Source: Acetobacteraceae bacterium (GTDB taxonomy: Bacteria > Pseudomonadota > Alphaproteobacteria > Acetobacterales > Acetobacteraceae). Taken from it: a stretch of DNA of 64,000 nt. Numbering within the stretch: the stretch's first letter is position 1; each line of letters starts with the position of its first letter. Under the pieces are notes generated by a model, which saw only the letters and a program-made list of their open reading frames with translations, was not told the origin of the DNA and searched no databases. Made by a program: the position numbers and the translations under genes. Positions 47,722-56,800 of this stretch are shown here, piece by piece. The stretch is taken from positions 54,169-118,168 of the forward strand of contig CANJJS010000005.1 of assembly GCA_947474705.1 (NCBI GenBank). Direction: 5' to 3'.

Positions 47722-49786
47722 GGTCCGCCAGCAGACTCATGAAGCGTTCGACGCCGGCGAGGATGGCTTCCGCCTCCTCCTCCGCGTATTTCCCCATGGC
47801 GACGGGCCCATGGCCGCGCCAGACGCGGCGCAATTCGATCAACGCATCGATCAGGTCCGGGCCGGATTCAGCCTCGCGCCGCACCGTCCCCACGGCGGCG
47901 ATGGCGGCGGTCCAGACCGGGGGGATCGGCGCGGCCGCGCCCGTCAGCCGGCCCAGTCCCGCGAAGGCGTACCGCATCGCGTTCGCCGCGTGCAGCACCG
48001 CGGCGGTCGCGCGGCGCATGTCGAGGCAGTTCGCGGCTTCCTCGACATCGTGCGCCGCTTCGGGAAACGCCCTTTCCACGGCCTCGCCGAACGCCGGTTC
48101 GCCGTCGCGCCGCGCGCGGGAAGACGGCAGCAGGACGACCCGGATCAGCGCGAGTTCCTCGGACAGGCGGGCGGCCAAATCCTCCAGCGCCGCGGCGGCG
48201 CCACACGCGGTCAGGCGGCCGGAATCGAGACGCGCGGTCAACGCGCGCAACGATCCGGCGGAGAATCGGGCGTTCAACGCCATCAGCCGATCCGGCAAGG
48301 CCCGCAGCGGCGCCCGCATGGACGCCGGCAGTGGCCGATCGCCACCCGCGGCACAGGCCGCGCGCGCGGTCCGCAGGAGTTCCGCGATACGTTCGTGCGC
48401 CCGCACCTTCGCGAGCAGACTATCCGGCGCGAGCAAACTATCGGGCGCCAACAGACTATCGGGCGCCAGCGAACCAGAGGATGGCGGCGGACCGGGCGGC
48501 GGCTCGCCAGGCTCCGGTGTCGTCGCACCCGCGGCCGATCTGGGTGCCGGGCGAGCTTCCTCCGCCCAGACCTCGCCGGTCCGCCCGCGAGGCCGTAACC
48601 CGGAGGCGGCGAGAACATCCGGCGAAGGCGTTTCGTTTTCGGAGTCGTCCTCCGACCCGGCGTCTTCGCCCGCTATGTCATCCCGTTCCCGGTACAGAAC
48701 CGCGGCAGCGGTTTCGTTGGCTGTTTGGCGGGCAATCTCAATCCCATCCCCGTCAATCGCATGGCACCACGCCTCCCGATCCGGATCCGCCGTCACGACA
48801 AGAATTTCGCCGCTGTCGCCGTCGTTCCAGGCATCCAGGATGGTCCGGGCCTCGTATGTTTCGGCGTAGGACATCCAGCGGCGCTGGTCTTCGTTGCCCA
48901 CGGTATCGCCGCCCGGTGTCAGGGGTTCGACGACAGTGGCGCGGCCGTCGAGGCGGATGGCGAACAATGTCTGCTCGCCGCGGCGACGGGCCACGACGCA
49001 AAAACCGCGTTCGTCCAAACGGGTTTCGTGGCGGATCAGATCGCGCGCGCGCAAGGCCTTGTCGACGGCCGCTTCCAGATCGGGTGGCGCGGGCAAAGGC
49101 CGGTTCAGCCGCGGGAAATCGGCCACCAGAACATAGGCAAGCGTGCCGTGCCAGCCGACCCCGCACGCCGTTTCCACGCCGTCCGGACGCCGCGCATGGA
49201 CGATCGCGCTGAGACCCAAGGCATCTTCGAACAATGTCGGGCCGCGGCGGTCCAGCACAAGGCTCTCCGCGCCCAAATGGGCCCTAACGGCGGCGTCTTC
49301 GCCCGCGAAACTCTCCGTGTCCAGATCGTCCAACGGCGAGGGCGGCACATCGTCCGTGGCGGCCACCGCGGCCAGACGACCGTCGCGGCGGGCCCGATAG
49401 CGGCGCACCTGGCGCGCCGAACCGGTGAATTCCACTCGCGCGTCCCGGCCAAAATAGGGGCCTTCGACGCCGCCCCGGCGCCGCTCCAACACGCCTTCGA
49501 CCGCATTGCCGCGCGAATCGAGATCTTCGCGGATCGCCAGCACCGAGACCGCGAGCCGCGCATCCCCGTCCCACCCCTGCTCGGCCAAATAGCGCGCGAA
49601 GGCCTGTTCGTCGTGGCGTCCCGGCAAACCGGGCAGCTCGTATCCCTCAACCGGCGGCTGGCCGGATTGTTCCGTGGCACGCCACAAAACATAAGCGACC
49701 GGCGGAGGCGCGACGCCTTTCATCGCGGCAAGGCGCGCGGTCAGGGCCCGCGCGTTCCAGGGCCTGGTGTCGCCGCGCGACGTCAC
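47711..49786 (-). CDS. large unrecognised protein with HEPN-like C-terminal domain
   Basis: 691 residues from a GTG at 49786 with GAAGG upstream; an ATG at 49723 or a TTG at 49879 are alternatives. I do not recognise the N-terminal 400 residues, which are mixed alpha/beta and acidic with no signal peptide or membrane helix. A disordered Pro/Glu-rich linker with three LAPDSL units follows. The last 190 residues resemble a widespread HEPN-like domain of uncharacterised proteins: EEAANCLDMRRATAAVLHAANAM-type helix (about 590-610), and the end KYAEEEAEAILAGVERFMSLLA. An RxxxxH pattern (RVWRGH) lies where HEPN nucleases carry theirs, though alignment there is imperfect. Confidence 0.75.
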   Translation of the reverse strand: MTSRGDTRPWNARALTARLAAMKGVAPPPVAYVLWRATEQSGQPPVEGYELPGLPGRHDEQAFARYLAEQGWDGDARLAVSVLAIREDLDSRGNAVEGVLERRRGGVEGPYFGRDARVEFTGSARQVRRYRARRDGRLAAVAATDDVPPSPLDDLDTESFAGEDAAVRAHLGAESLVLDRRGPTLFEDALGLSAIVHARRPDGVETACGVGWHGTLAYVLVADFPRLNRPLPAPPDLEAAVDKALRARDLIRHETRLDERGFCVVARRRGEQTLFAIRLDGRATVVEPLTPGGDTVGNEDQRRWMSYAETYEARTILDAWNDGDSGEILVVTADPDREAWCHAIDGDGIEIARQTANETAAAVLYRERDDIAGEDAGSEDDSENETPSPDVLAASGLRPRGRTGEVWAEEARPAPRSAAGATTPEPGEPPPGPPPSSGSLAPDSLLAPDSLLAPDSLLAKVRAHERIAELLRTARAACAAGGDRPLPASMRAPLRALPDRLMALNARFSAGSLRALTARLDSGRLTACGAAAALEDLAARLSEELALIRVVLLPSSRARRDGEPAFGEAVERAFPEAAHDVEEAANCLDMRRATAAVLHAANAMRYAFAGLGRLTGAAAPIPPVWTAAIAAVGTVRREAESGPDLIDALIELRRVWRGHGPVAMGKYAEEEAEAILAGVERFMSLLADRLG
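48413..48474 (-). repeat. three 18-bp coding repeats (LAPDSL)
   Basis: Three near-identical 18-bp units, each with ACTATC and GGCGC, encode LAPDSL three times in the linker of the large unrecognised protein. Unit number could vary in frame. Confidence 0.8.
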
Positions 49787-50242
49787 GCGCGTGCGACCTT
49801 CGGGCGCGGATATGACCCGCGCGCCCGTAGTGCGAGAAACTGTATCAAATCCGACGTTCCTTCGAACAAGGCAAAACAAAATCTAAATACGAAACAAACT
49901 CAACAATTCCATACTAACACAATGGCGGCGGGATATTGCAAGCGCGGATCGGCCCGGCGACATGAGAAATTCGCAATCCGGCGAACAGCCGGCGCGGCAT
50001 GCCGGCGGATGGCCGATAAGGCCGCGAACCGTCGCGGTAACCTGGACCGGCAAAAAGAAACACGCGTCATTTTTCGGCCGTTTCCAACAACCCGTATCGG
50101 CCACCGTAACAAGACCGGGGGTTCGGCGCGCGCCACACACCGGAACTACTTCGGACATGCGCCCCAAGGAAAGGAAACGGAGGACGACATTGCCCGGCCA
50201 GCCGCATCCGGCGGCACTGTAACATAAACCGCCACTTCTGGA
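49787..50242. other. 456-bp intergenic region, A/T-rich in part
   Basis: This lies upstream of the large unrecognised gene and downstream of the small conserved gene, both on the minus strand. Part of it (about 49860-49920) is unusually A/T-rich, which would suit a promoter for the large gene, but I cannot place clear -35 and -10 boxes. Frames through it show no recognisable protein. Confidence 0.45.
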
Positions 50243-50527
50243 TCAGGCGAATTCCTGGGCCAGCGCCGTCCATTCCTCCGCCAGAGTCCCGGTGGCGGCG
50301 GGGCGGCCGGCGCGGTTGTACCAGTAACCGGCATTCGCCAGATCGCCTTCGACCCGGTGCAAATACGCATGCACGATCGACCCGGCGGGGCTCCGATCGT
50401 CCTGCGCGCATTCATGGGCGCGCTTCCAATCGCCCTTCGCCTCCCACCACAAGGTCTGGGCCGGCGCGCCAAGCCCGGACGGCGGCACATCGAGATGCGT
50501 CGAGGCGCGAAGCTCTTCGGGTGTCAT
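50243..50527 (-). CDS. small conserved protein of unknown function
   Basis: 94 residues, soluble, with the segment GSIVHAYLHRVEGDLANAGYWYNRAGRP (positions about 49-76), which I recognise as a block conserved in small proteobacterial proteins of unknown role. Trp/Tyr content is high. It begins one base after the racemase-family gene stop, so it is cotranscribed and perhaps functionally linked to it. No catalytic motif is evident. Confidence 0.75.
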   Translation of the reverse strand: MTPEELRASTHLDVPPSGLGAPAQTLWWEAKGDWKRAHECAQDDRSPAGSIVHAYLHRVEGDLANAGYWYNRAGRPAATGTLAEEWTALAQEFA

Positions 50528-50528
50528 G

Positions 50529-51191
50529 TCAGGCGGCCTCCTTCCGGAGCAACAAGCGATGCAATTTCCGGACCGCGCTGTCCGGCGTCGTCAACACCGG
50601 CCGGCCGCTGGCCGCCGCCACGCCATCCCGCGCGCGCGCGAGGCTGAACTGCGTCAGCGCCACGACATCGACGCCGGTCAAACCCGCCGCCGCGCGCGCC
50701 GCCGCCGCGTCATGCGCCGCCAGATCGCCCCGATCCATCGCCGCCAACGCGCCCTCCGCGAGGCAGTTCGTCAGCGCCATCCCCGGCGCCACCGCGGCGA
50801 ACTCGGCGGGCATGCTGACCAGCGTCGGCGCGAAACTCGCCATCAACGCCACACGCCCCTGGGGGCCGGCCAACGCCAGAGCCTCCTCGATCATGGCCTC
50901 GTTCGGCTTCAACACCGGCAACGGCGCCAGATCGCGGGCACAGGCCTCGATACACGGGCCGAACGCGGAACAGGTGAACAGAATCCCGTCGGCGCCGCAG
51001 GACGCGGCATAGCGCGCGAGTGTCAGAAACCGCTGGTGCATCGCCGGGGTCAGTTCGCCCTCCCGCGCCAGGTCGGCGGCCAGCGAATCGTCAAGCAGGT
51101 TCGCGAGTTTCGCCTCCGGCCATAACCGGCCGAACGCCTCCTCGATCGCGGGAACCGAATGTTTCAAAGCATGAATCAGCGCGATACGCAT
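50529..51191 (-). CDS. aspartate/glutamate racemase family protein
   Basis: 220 residues. The pattern MRIALIHALKHSVPAIEEAF, then GADGILFTCSAFGPCIEA (first catalytic Cys region) and, near the end, VDVVALTQFSLARA where the second Cys would be expected but Gln/Phe stands. Family members include amino-acid racemases, maleate isomerase and arylmalonate decarboxylase; the missing second Cys argues against simple racemisation and fits a decarboxylase- or lyase-like member. Coupled to the following small conserved gene. Confidence 0.8.
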   Translation of the reverse strand: MRIALIHALKHSVPAIEEAFGRLWPEAKLANLLDDSLAADLAREGELTPAMHQRFLTLARYAASCGADGILFTCSAFGPCIEACARDLAPLPVLKPNEAMIEEALALAGPQGRVALMASFAPTLVSMPAEFAAVAPGMALTNCLAEGALAAMDRGDLAAHDAAAARAAAGLTGVDVVALTQFSLARARDGVAAASGRPVLTTPDSAVRKLHRLLLRKEAA

Positions 51192-51247
51192 CGTGACGAG
51201 TCCTTGGCGGCTTTCCCCAATGCTGCCCAACCGTCCCGCGCCCGGCA

Positions 51248-51307
51248 AGTCCCACCCTCGCCAGTCCCACCCTCGCCAGTCCCACCCTCGCCAGTCCCAC
51301 CCTGGCC
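51248..51307. repeat. four tandem 15-bp repeats
   Basis: Four copies of AGTCCCACCCTCGCC, the last with one change, lie in the region between the divergent racemase-family and DUF898 genes, 57 bp from the former start. Being non-coding, they may be polymorphic or a binding array. No family is recognised. Confidence 0.9.
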
Positions 51308-51476
51308 AGCGCGAACGCCACCGCCCCGCGCCCGAAAGCAGCGACCCAAAGCCACGAACAATCCCCGCGGCGATTTTTTCGCGCACGGCCGCCGATTTTC
51401 CGTTATGATCGGCCATGGGCCAGAAGCCCGCCCCCTCCCCCGCCATGCGGCGGACAGAAACGATGGAGTGCCGACC

Positions 51477-52676
51477 ATGCCACCGCAACCCGCCCCCTTC
51501 GCCAGTCAAGGACCGGAACCGGGTACGGCGCGAAGCGGCGGAACGGCCGCGACCCGGCCGCTCTTCGAATACGACGGAAATATCGGCGACCTCTACGCCG
51601 TGTTTATTCTGAATTTGATTTTCAGCATGCTGACGCTGGGCATTTATCGATTCTGGGCCATCACGAAACTGCGCCGCTACCTTTGGTCGCACACGCGGCT
51701 TGAGGGCTCGCGCCTCTCCTACACCGGCAAAGGCGGCGAGCTTTTCCTGGGGTTCCTGCTGGCGCTCGTCGTCATCGCGGTGGCCGCGGGGGGTCTCGCG
51801 CTGCTGGCGGCGGCGCTGATCGAGATCGATCCGATGCTGGCCGCGATCCCGGTCGTTGCCGGTTACATCGCCATGTTCATTCTGTTCGCGGCGGCCCGGT
51901 TTTCGGCGCAACGCTACCGGCTCAGCCGGACGGAATGGCGCGGCATTCGCGGCGGCATGCAGGGCTCCGCGCTGAAATACGGTGTCGTGTGGGTGCTCTA
52001 TCTGATTTCGACGATCGTCACGCTTTACCAGTCGGTGCCATGGATGCAGGTCGGACTGGCACGGCGGCGGATCTCCGCGACCCGCTTCGGATCGGCGGTG
52101 TTCGGCTTCGACGGCACCGCCGGCCGGCTGTACTGGGCCTGGCTCGGAACGATCGTGGCCACGGTCGCGCTGCTGGGCGCTTTCGGCGTCGTCGGCTATC
52201 TCCTGTTCGAGCCAGTCCTGGGCCCATTGTTCTCCGGCACCCTGTCGGGCAAGCGGCAAGAAGCGGCGGTCCTCGTGGCGCTGCCGATCCTGATCGGCGG
52301 GGCCCTGCTGTTCGGGATTCTGTCGGGCCTGCTGGCGACCTGGTACGTCGCCCGGATGCTCCGCCTGATGGTCGGCCATACCACCGCGACGGTCCCGGCG
52401 GCGCCGCATCCCGGCGGGCACGGCGCCGAAACCCTGCGGTTTTCCTGCACCGCCACCGCCGGCAGTCTGCTCTGGCTTTATCTCAGCAATATGCTGATCG
52501 CCATCTTCACGCTCGGCTTCGGCCTCCCGATCCTGCTGCACCGCACGGCCCGCTACCTCGAACGCACCCTGTTCGTGACCGGCCATCTGGACGCGGACGC
52601 GCTGGTGCAATCGACACTGGCCCGCCCCAAAACCGGCGAGGGCTTTTTGCAAGCGCTCGATCCCGGCGTGGTCTGA
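51477..52676 (+). CDS. DUF898 family (YjgN-like) membrane protein
   Basis: 399 residues. Two DUF898 repeats, each with FEYDGNIGDLY or RFSCTATAGSLLWLY-type starts, an LGIYRFWAITKLRRYLW or LGFGLPILLHRTARYLE core and several membrane helices (about six or seven in all). Inner-membrane protein of unknown function. The ATG at 51477 has GGAG upstream. Followed after 7 bp by an M48 peptidase gene; DUF898 and M48 genes are frequent neighbours, suggesting a joint membrane role. Confidence 0.9.
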   Translation: MPPQPAPFASQGPEPGTARSGGTAATRPLFEYDGNIGDLYAVFILNLIFSMLTLGIYRFWAITKLRRYLWSHTRLEGSRLSYTGKGGELFLGFLLALVVIAVAAGGLALLAAALIEIDPMLAAIPVVAGYIAMFILFAAARFSAQRYRLSRTEWRGIRGGMQGSALKYGVVWVLYLISTIVTLYQSVPWMQVGLARRRISATRFGSAVFGFDGTAGRLYWAWLGTIVATVALLGAFGVVGYLLFEPVLGPLFSGTLSGKRQEAAVLVALPILIGGALLFGILSGLLATWYVARMLRLMVGHTTATVPAAPHPGGHGAETLRFSCTATAGSLLWLYLSNMLIAIFTLGFGLPILLHRTARYLERTLFVTGHLDADALVQSTLARPKTGEGFLQALDPGVV

Positions 52677-52683
52677 ATCCGGC

Positions 52684-53808
52684 ATGACCGTCACGCGATT
52701 TCACGACGGGCGCAGCGCCGCCACCCATGCGGCCGAACCCATCGTCTTCGGGCGGGAACTGCGCGTCGTGGACGGCGCGGACCGGACACTCGCGGTCTGG
52801 CCGGTCGATGCCATTCGCGCGGAACCGGACCTCGACCCGGACGGCATGACCGTGCTGACCGCGCGGGACCGGCCGGGCGTGCTGTCCACCGCCGACCCGG
52901 CGCTGCTGGATGCCCTGCGCCGCGCCGGGGTGCGCCTGCCCATGGCCCATGCCTGGTGGACCGGACACCGCTGGACCCGACGCCACTGGGCCGGGATCGG
53001 CGGCGGTTTCGCGCTCGCGCTGGCCGCCGTGGTCCTGGCGCTGAACGCCCTGCCACACTGGATCGCCACCGGCATCCCCGTCTCCTGGGAGCGCAAACTG
53101 GGCGAACCGATGGTGGCGCTGCTGACCCGTGGCTCGCCCGTCTGCGCCGGCGCGGAGGGTCAGGCGGCGCTCAACCGCCTCGTGGAACGCCTGCGCGCCA
53201 GCGGCCGGATCGCGATCCCCGTGGAACTGTCGGTGCTGAACGACGGCATGGTCAACGCCTTCACCCTCCCCGGCGGCAAAATCCTGGTCATGCGCGGCCT
53301 GATCGACGACGCGGAGGACGGCGCCGTCCTGGCCGCCGTGATCGCGCACGAGCTGGGCCACGTGACCCATCGCGACTCCGTCACCATGCTGGTCCGCGAA
53401 CTGGGCTTGCAGTTCATCCTCGCCTCGCTGGGCATTGGCGACATGGGCGCCACGGCGATCGGCGGCGCGAGCCAGTTGACCGCCCTGGCCTATGGGCGGG
53501 CGGCGGAGGCGGCGGCGGACGAGACGGCGATCGATGTCCTGACGGCGGCGGGCCTGCGCGCCGATGGGCTGAGCCGGTTCTTCGCGGCGATGGAAAAGAA
53601 ACGAGGCAGAAAACCGGCCGTCGAGGGCGAAGTGGCGCCGGACAACCGGACGGCAACGATTTCGACATGGCTATCGACGCACCCGCCAGACCAGGAGCGG
53701 CGGGAAAGAACGGCGCGGCCGGACATCGGCGAAGCGCCGTTCTCCGAGGCGGAGTGGACAGCGATCAAGGGAATGTGCGCGCGGAAATCGTCCGATAACG
53801 GCAAATGA
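52684..53808 (+). CDS. M48 family membrane metallopeptidase
   Basis: 374 residues. A membrane helix (GGFALALAAVVLALNALP, about 100-120) precedes the peptidase domain. The zinc motif HELGH lies near residue 221 and the third ligand is in the EAAADETAIDVL segment about 60 residues later. Similar proteins include HtpX/BepA-type quality-control proteases. The N-terminal 95 residues form a small cytoplasmic or membrane-proximal region with no known domain. Cotranscribed with the DUF898 gene. Confidence 0.9.
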   Translation: MTVTRFHDGRSAATHAAEPIVFGRELRVVDGADRTLAVWPVDAIRAEPDLDPDGMTVLTARDRPGVLSTADPALLDALRRAGVRLPMAHAWWTGHRWTRRHWAGIGGGFALALAAVVLALNALPHWIATGIPVSWERKLGEPMVALLTRGSPVCAGAEGQAALNRLVERLRASGRIAIPVELSVLNDGMVNAFTLPGGKILVMRGLIDDAEDGAVLAAVIAHELGHVTHRDSVTMLVRELGLQFILASLGIGDMGATAIGGASQLTALAYGRAAEAAADETAIDVLTAAGLRADGLSRFFAAMEKKRGRKPAVEGEVAPDNRTATISTWLSTHPPDQERRERTARPDIGEAPFSEAEWTAIKGMCARKSSDNGK

Positions 53809-53817
53809 CGAGGCGCG

Positions 53818-53854
53818 GCCCGGCCGGGCGGAACACGTGTCCGTGCGGCCGGGC
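53818..53854. terminator. hairpin between M48 and SNF2 genes
   Basis: A 9-bp GC-only inverted repeat (GCCCGGCCG and CGGCCGGGC) with a 19-base loop sits directly against the stop of the minus-strand helicase gene and just after the M48 gene. It is probably a shared terminator; neither side has a long T run. Confidence 0.55.
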
Positions 53855-56800
53855 TCACACCCGAATCAAATCCAGCAACGCCTCCTCGCTCAACCGCGCC
53901 GTCGTCTCCGTCCCCTCCAGCAACTCCGTCGCCAGATCGCGCTTGTCGCGGTGCAGCGATAAAATCCGCTCCTCGATACTGTCCTGCATGATCAGCCGGT
54001 AAATCGTCACCGGCCGCTCCTGCCCGATCCGGTGGGCGCGGTCGGACGCCTGATCCTCGACCGCCGGATTCCACCAGGGATCCAGATGCACGACATAATC
54101 CGCCGCGGTCAGGTTCAGCCCGGTGCCGCCCGCGCGCAGACTGATCAGAAACAAATCCGCGCCCCCCGCCTGGAACGCCGCGACCCGCCGCTCCCGTTCC
54201 GCCGAGGACGTGCCGCCATCCAAATACTCGTAACGGATGCCTTTCGCGTCCAGCGCGGCCCGGACGAGCTCCAAATGTCCCACGAACTGACTGAACACCA
54301 GCGCCTTGTGGCGGTTGCGGATCAGCTCCTCCACCAAATCCATGAACGCCGTCAGCTTGCCGCTGGGGATCGCGGCGGCGGGATCGATCAGCGCGGGATT
54401 GCAACAGGCCCGCCGCAAACGCGTGATCTCCGCCAATATCTGGATTTTCCGGCGCCCCTCCGGCACATCCGCGGCGGCGAGCTTCTCCAGCGATTGTTGC
54501 CGCAATGCCTCGTAAAACGCCCGCTCCGTCTCCGTCATTTCGACCGCGATCGTTTGTTCGGTGCGCGGCGGCAACTCGCTCAACACCGCCGCCTTTGTCC
54601 GGCGCAACAGAAACGGCCGGATCAGCGACCGCAGCGCCTGACGCGCGTTCGGGTCCTTGTCCCGCTCGATCGGCCGCGCGAACCGTTTCTGGAACCCGTC
54701 CCGCGAGCCCAACACACCTGGGTTCACAAAGCTGAACAGGCTCCATAACTCGTCGAGGTAATTCTCCACCGGCGTGCCGGTCAGCGCGAGGCGGAATTCC
54801 GCCTGCAACGTCTGAATCGCGCGGGCCCGCTGGGTCTCGGCGTTCTTGATCGCCTGCGCCTCGTCCAGCACGGCCATTTGCCAGCGGCGCGCGCCCAGCG
54901 CCTCGGCGGCCTGGTGCAACATGCCGTAGGTGCAGACCAGCACATCGCGCGGGCCCAGCGCGGCGATCTGCGCGGGACGCTCCGCGACAGCCGCGAGCCG
55001 GTGCGTCGCCAGCGTCGGCGCGAACCTGGCGATCTCCGACTCCCAGTTCGGCAGAACCGAGGTCGGCGCGACCACCAAACACGGCCCCTCCCCCGCCTGG
55101 TCCAGCATGACCGCGATCGCCTGCACCGTCTTGCCCAGACCCATGTCGTCGGCCAGGCACGCCCCCGCGCCCCAGCGCGCGAGGCGGGACAGCCAGACAA
55201 ACCCCTCGACCTGATAATCCCGCAACTCCGCCTGGAGCGTCGGCGGCAGCACCGGAGTCCAGCCCTCGGCCGCGCGGATACGGGCGACATGGCGCTTCCA
55301 GGCGGCATCCACCTTGGCGCCGCCGGCATCCTCCAGCACCGCCTCCAGGGCCGGCGCCCCCAGCGCATGCACGCGGCGCCCGGTCCGATGCGGCTCGGAC
55401 ACGGCGGCCAGACGGTGCAACTGCAACTGCATCTGCCGCGTCAACGCCACGAACCGCCCCTCCCCCAGCGCCACGAACCGCCCTTGCGCCTTATCCAGCC
55501 GCTCCAGCAGGAATCGCATTTCCAGCACCTGATCCTCGTCGAGGCCGATCGTCCCCTCCACGTTGAACCAATCCCTGTCCTGGGCCACACGCAGCTTCAT
55601 CGCGCCAGCCGTGACCGCGCTGACCCGCATGGTCCGGCCCTCCGGCCACTCGAGAACCGACGGACCGGTGTAGGCGCGCAGTTCCAGCAGCAGATCGAGG
55701 CTGCCCTCCAGATCCTCGAGAATCACCTCGTGCGTATCGGTGCCGCACCGGTCGCGCAGCGTCGGGCAACCTTCGATCAGCGCGCTCCGCTCCGCGAGTT
55801 CGCGCGGTAAATCGCGGGTGGCGCGGCGCTGTTGCCCGTCAATCGTGGCCAGCACGGAACGTCCGCCGAGACCGGCGACAAAGGCGGTGCCCTCCACGCC
55901 AAAGGGGCGCACGAGCAAATTGAGCTTCAGACCCTCCCCATACGGCACCAACTGAACCACCGGCGCGGACTGGCCTTCCTGGCCGGGCTGCTCGAACTCC
56001 GGCAACTCGGCGCGGATCGGCAGCGCCGGATTATTCCGCCGCGCCATGGCGATCACCTGGTCGCGCGCGGCGGCGGGAACCACCAGCCCCTTGCGGCCGA
56101 GAATCTCCTGCAAGCCGAGCAGCTTCTGGGGAAACTCGACCACACGCCAGCGCGACGGGGTCTCCGGTTCCAGAAACACCGTCGGATGGTCCGCCGAATG
56201 CGACAGCGCGATGCGGTAGCCGTCGCGTTGTTCCGTGACCAGCAATTCCATGGGATAGGACACAAGGTCCATGGGCTGCGAACGGCGCCTAGCATCGAAC
56301 ACCGTGGGATGCCCCACCAGCGCCAGAATGGCGCGCGAGGCATCGAATTCATACGAATCCTCGTTGTACCATCCGGAGCCCGTGTGTTTGCGCACCGCCC
56401 GCAAGGCCGACCGGTCCTGGACCGTCAGATAATCCAGCCGCGGGTCCTGTTCGTGCAGCCGCTTCATCGCCACCGGACGCCCATCGGTCCAACCGTCGCG
56501 GCCCTTGGGGGACTGCTCGACAACGTCGATCTCCTGGGTGTCGGGGTCCAGGAACCAGGCCAGGCGTTTCGTTTTCCGGACGGTCTTCCCCGCGTCCGCG
56601 GCCCCCTCGCCGGTGTCGAGAAACGCGTCCAGGCTGGCCAGCGCCCGCTCCCACGGCTGGCTGGTCTGGATCAGACGCGTGAACGACACCATGGGGTGTT
56701 TGTCGAGCCAGGCTTTATGGCCGGCGGGCATATCGCCCACCTCGGCCAAAATCTCCGCCGAGATCCGCGCGACGACGGGAAAAACATCCTTCAATGCCTG

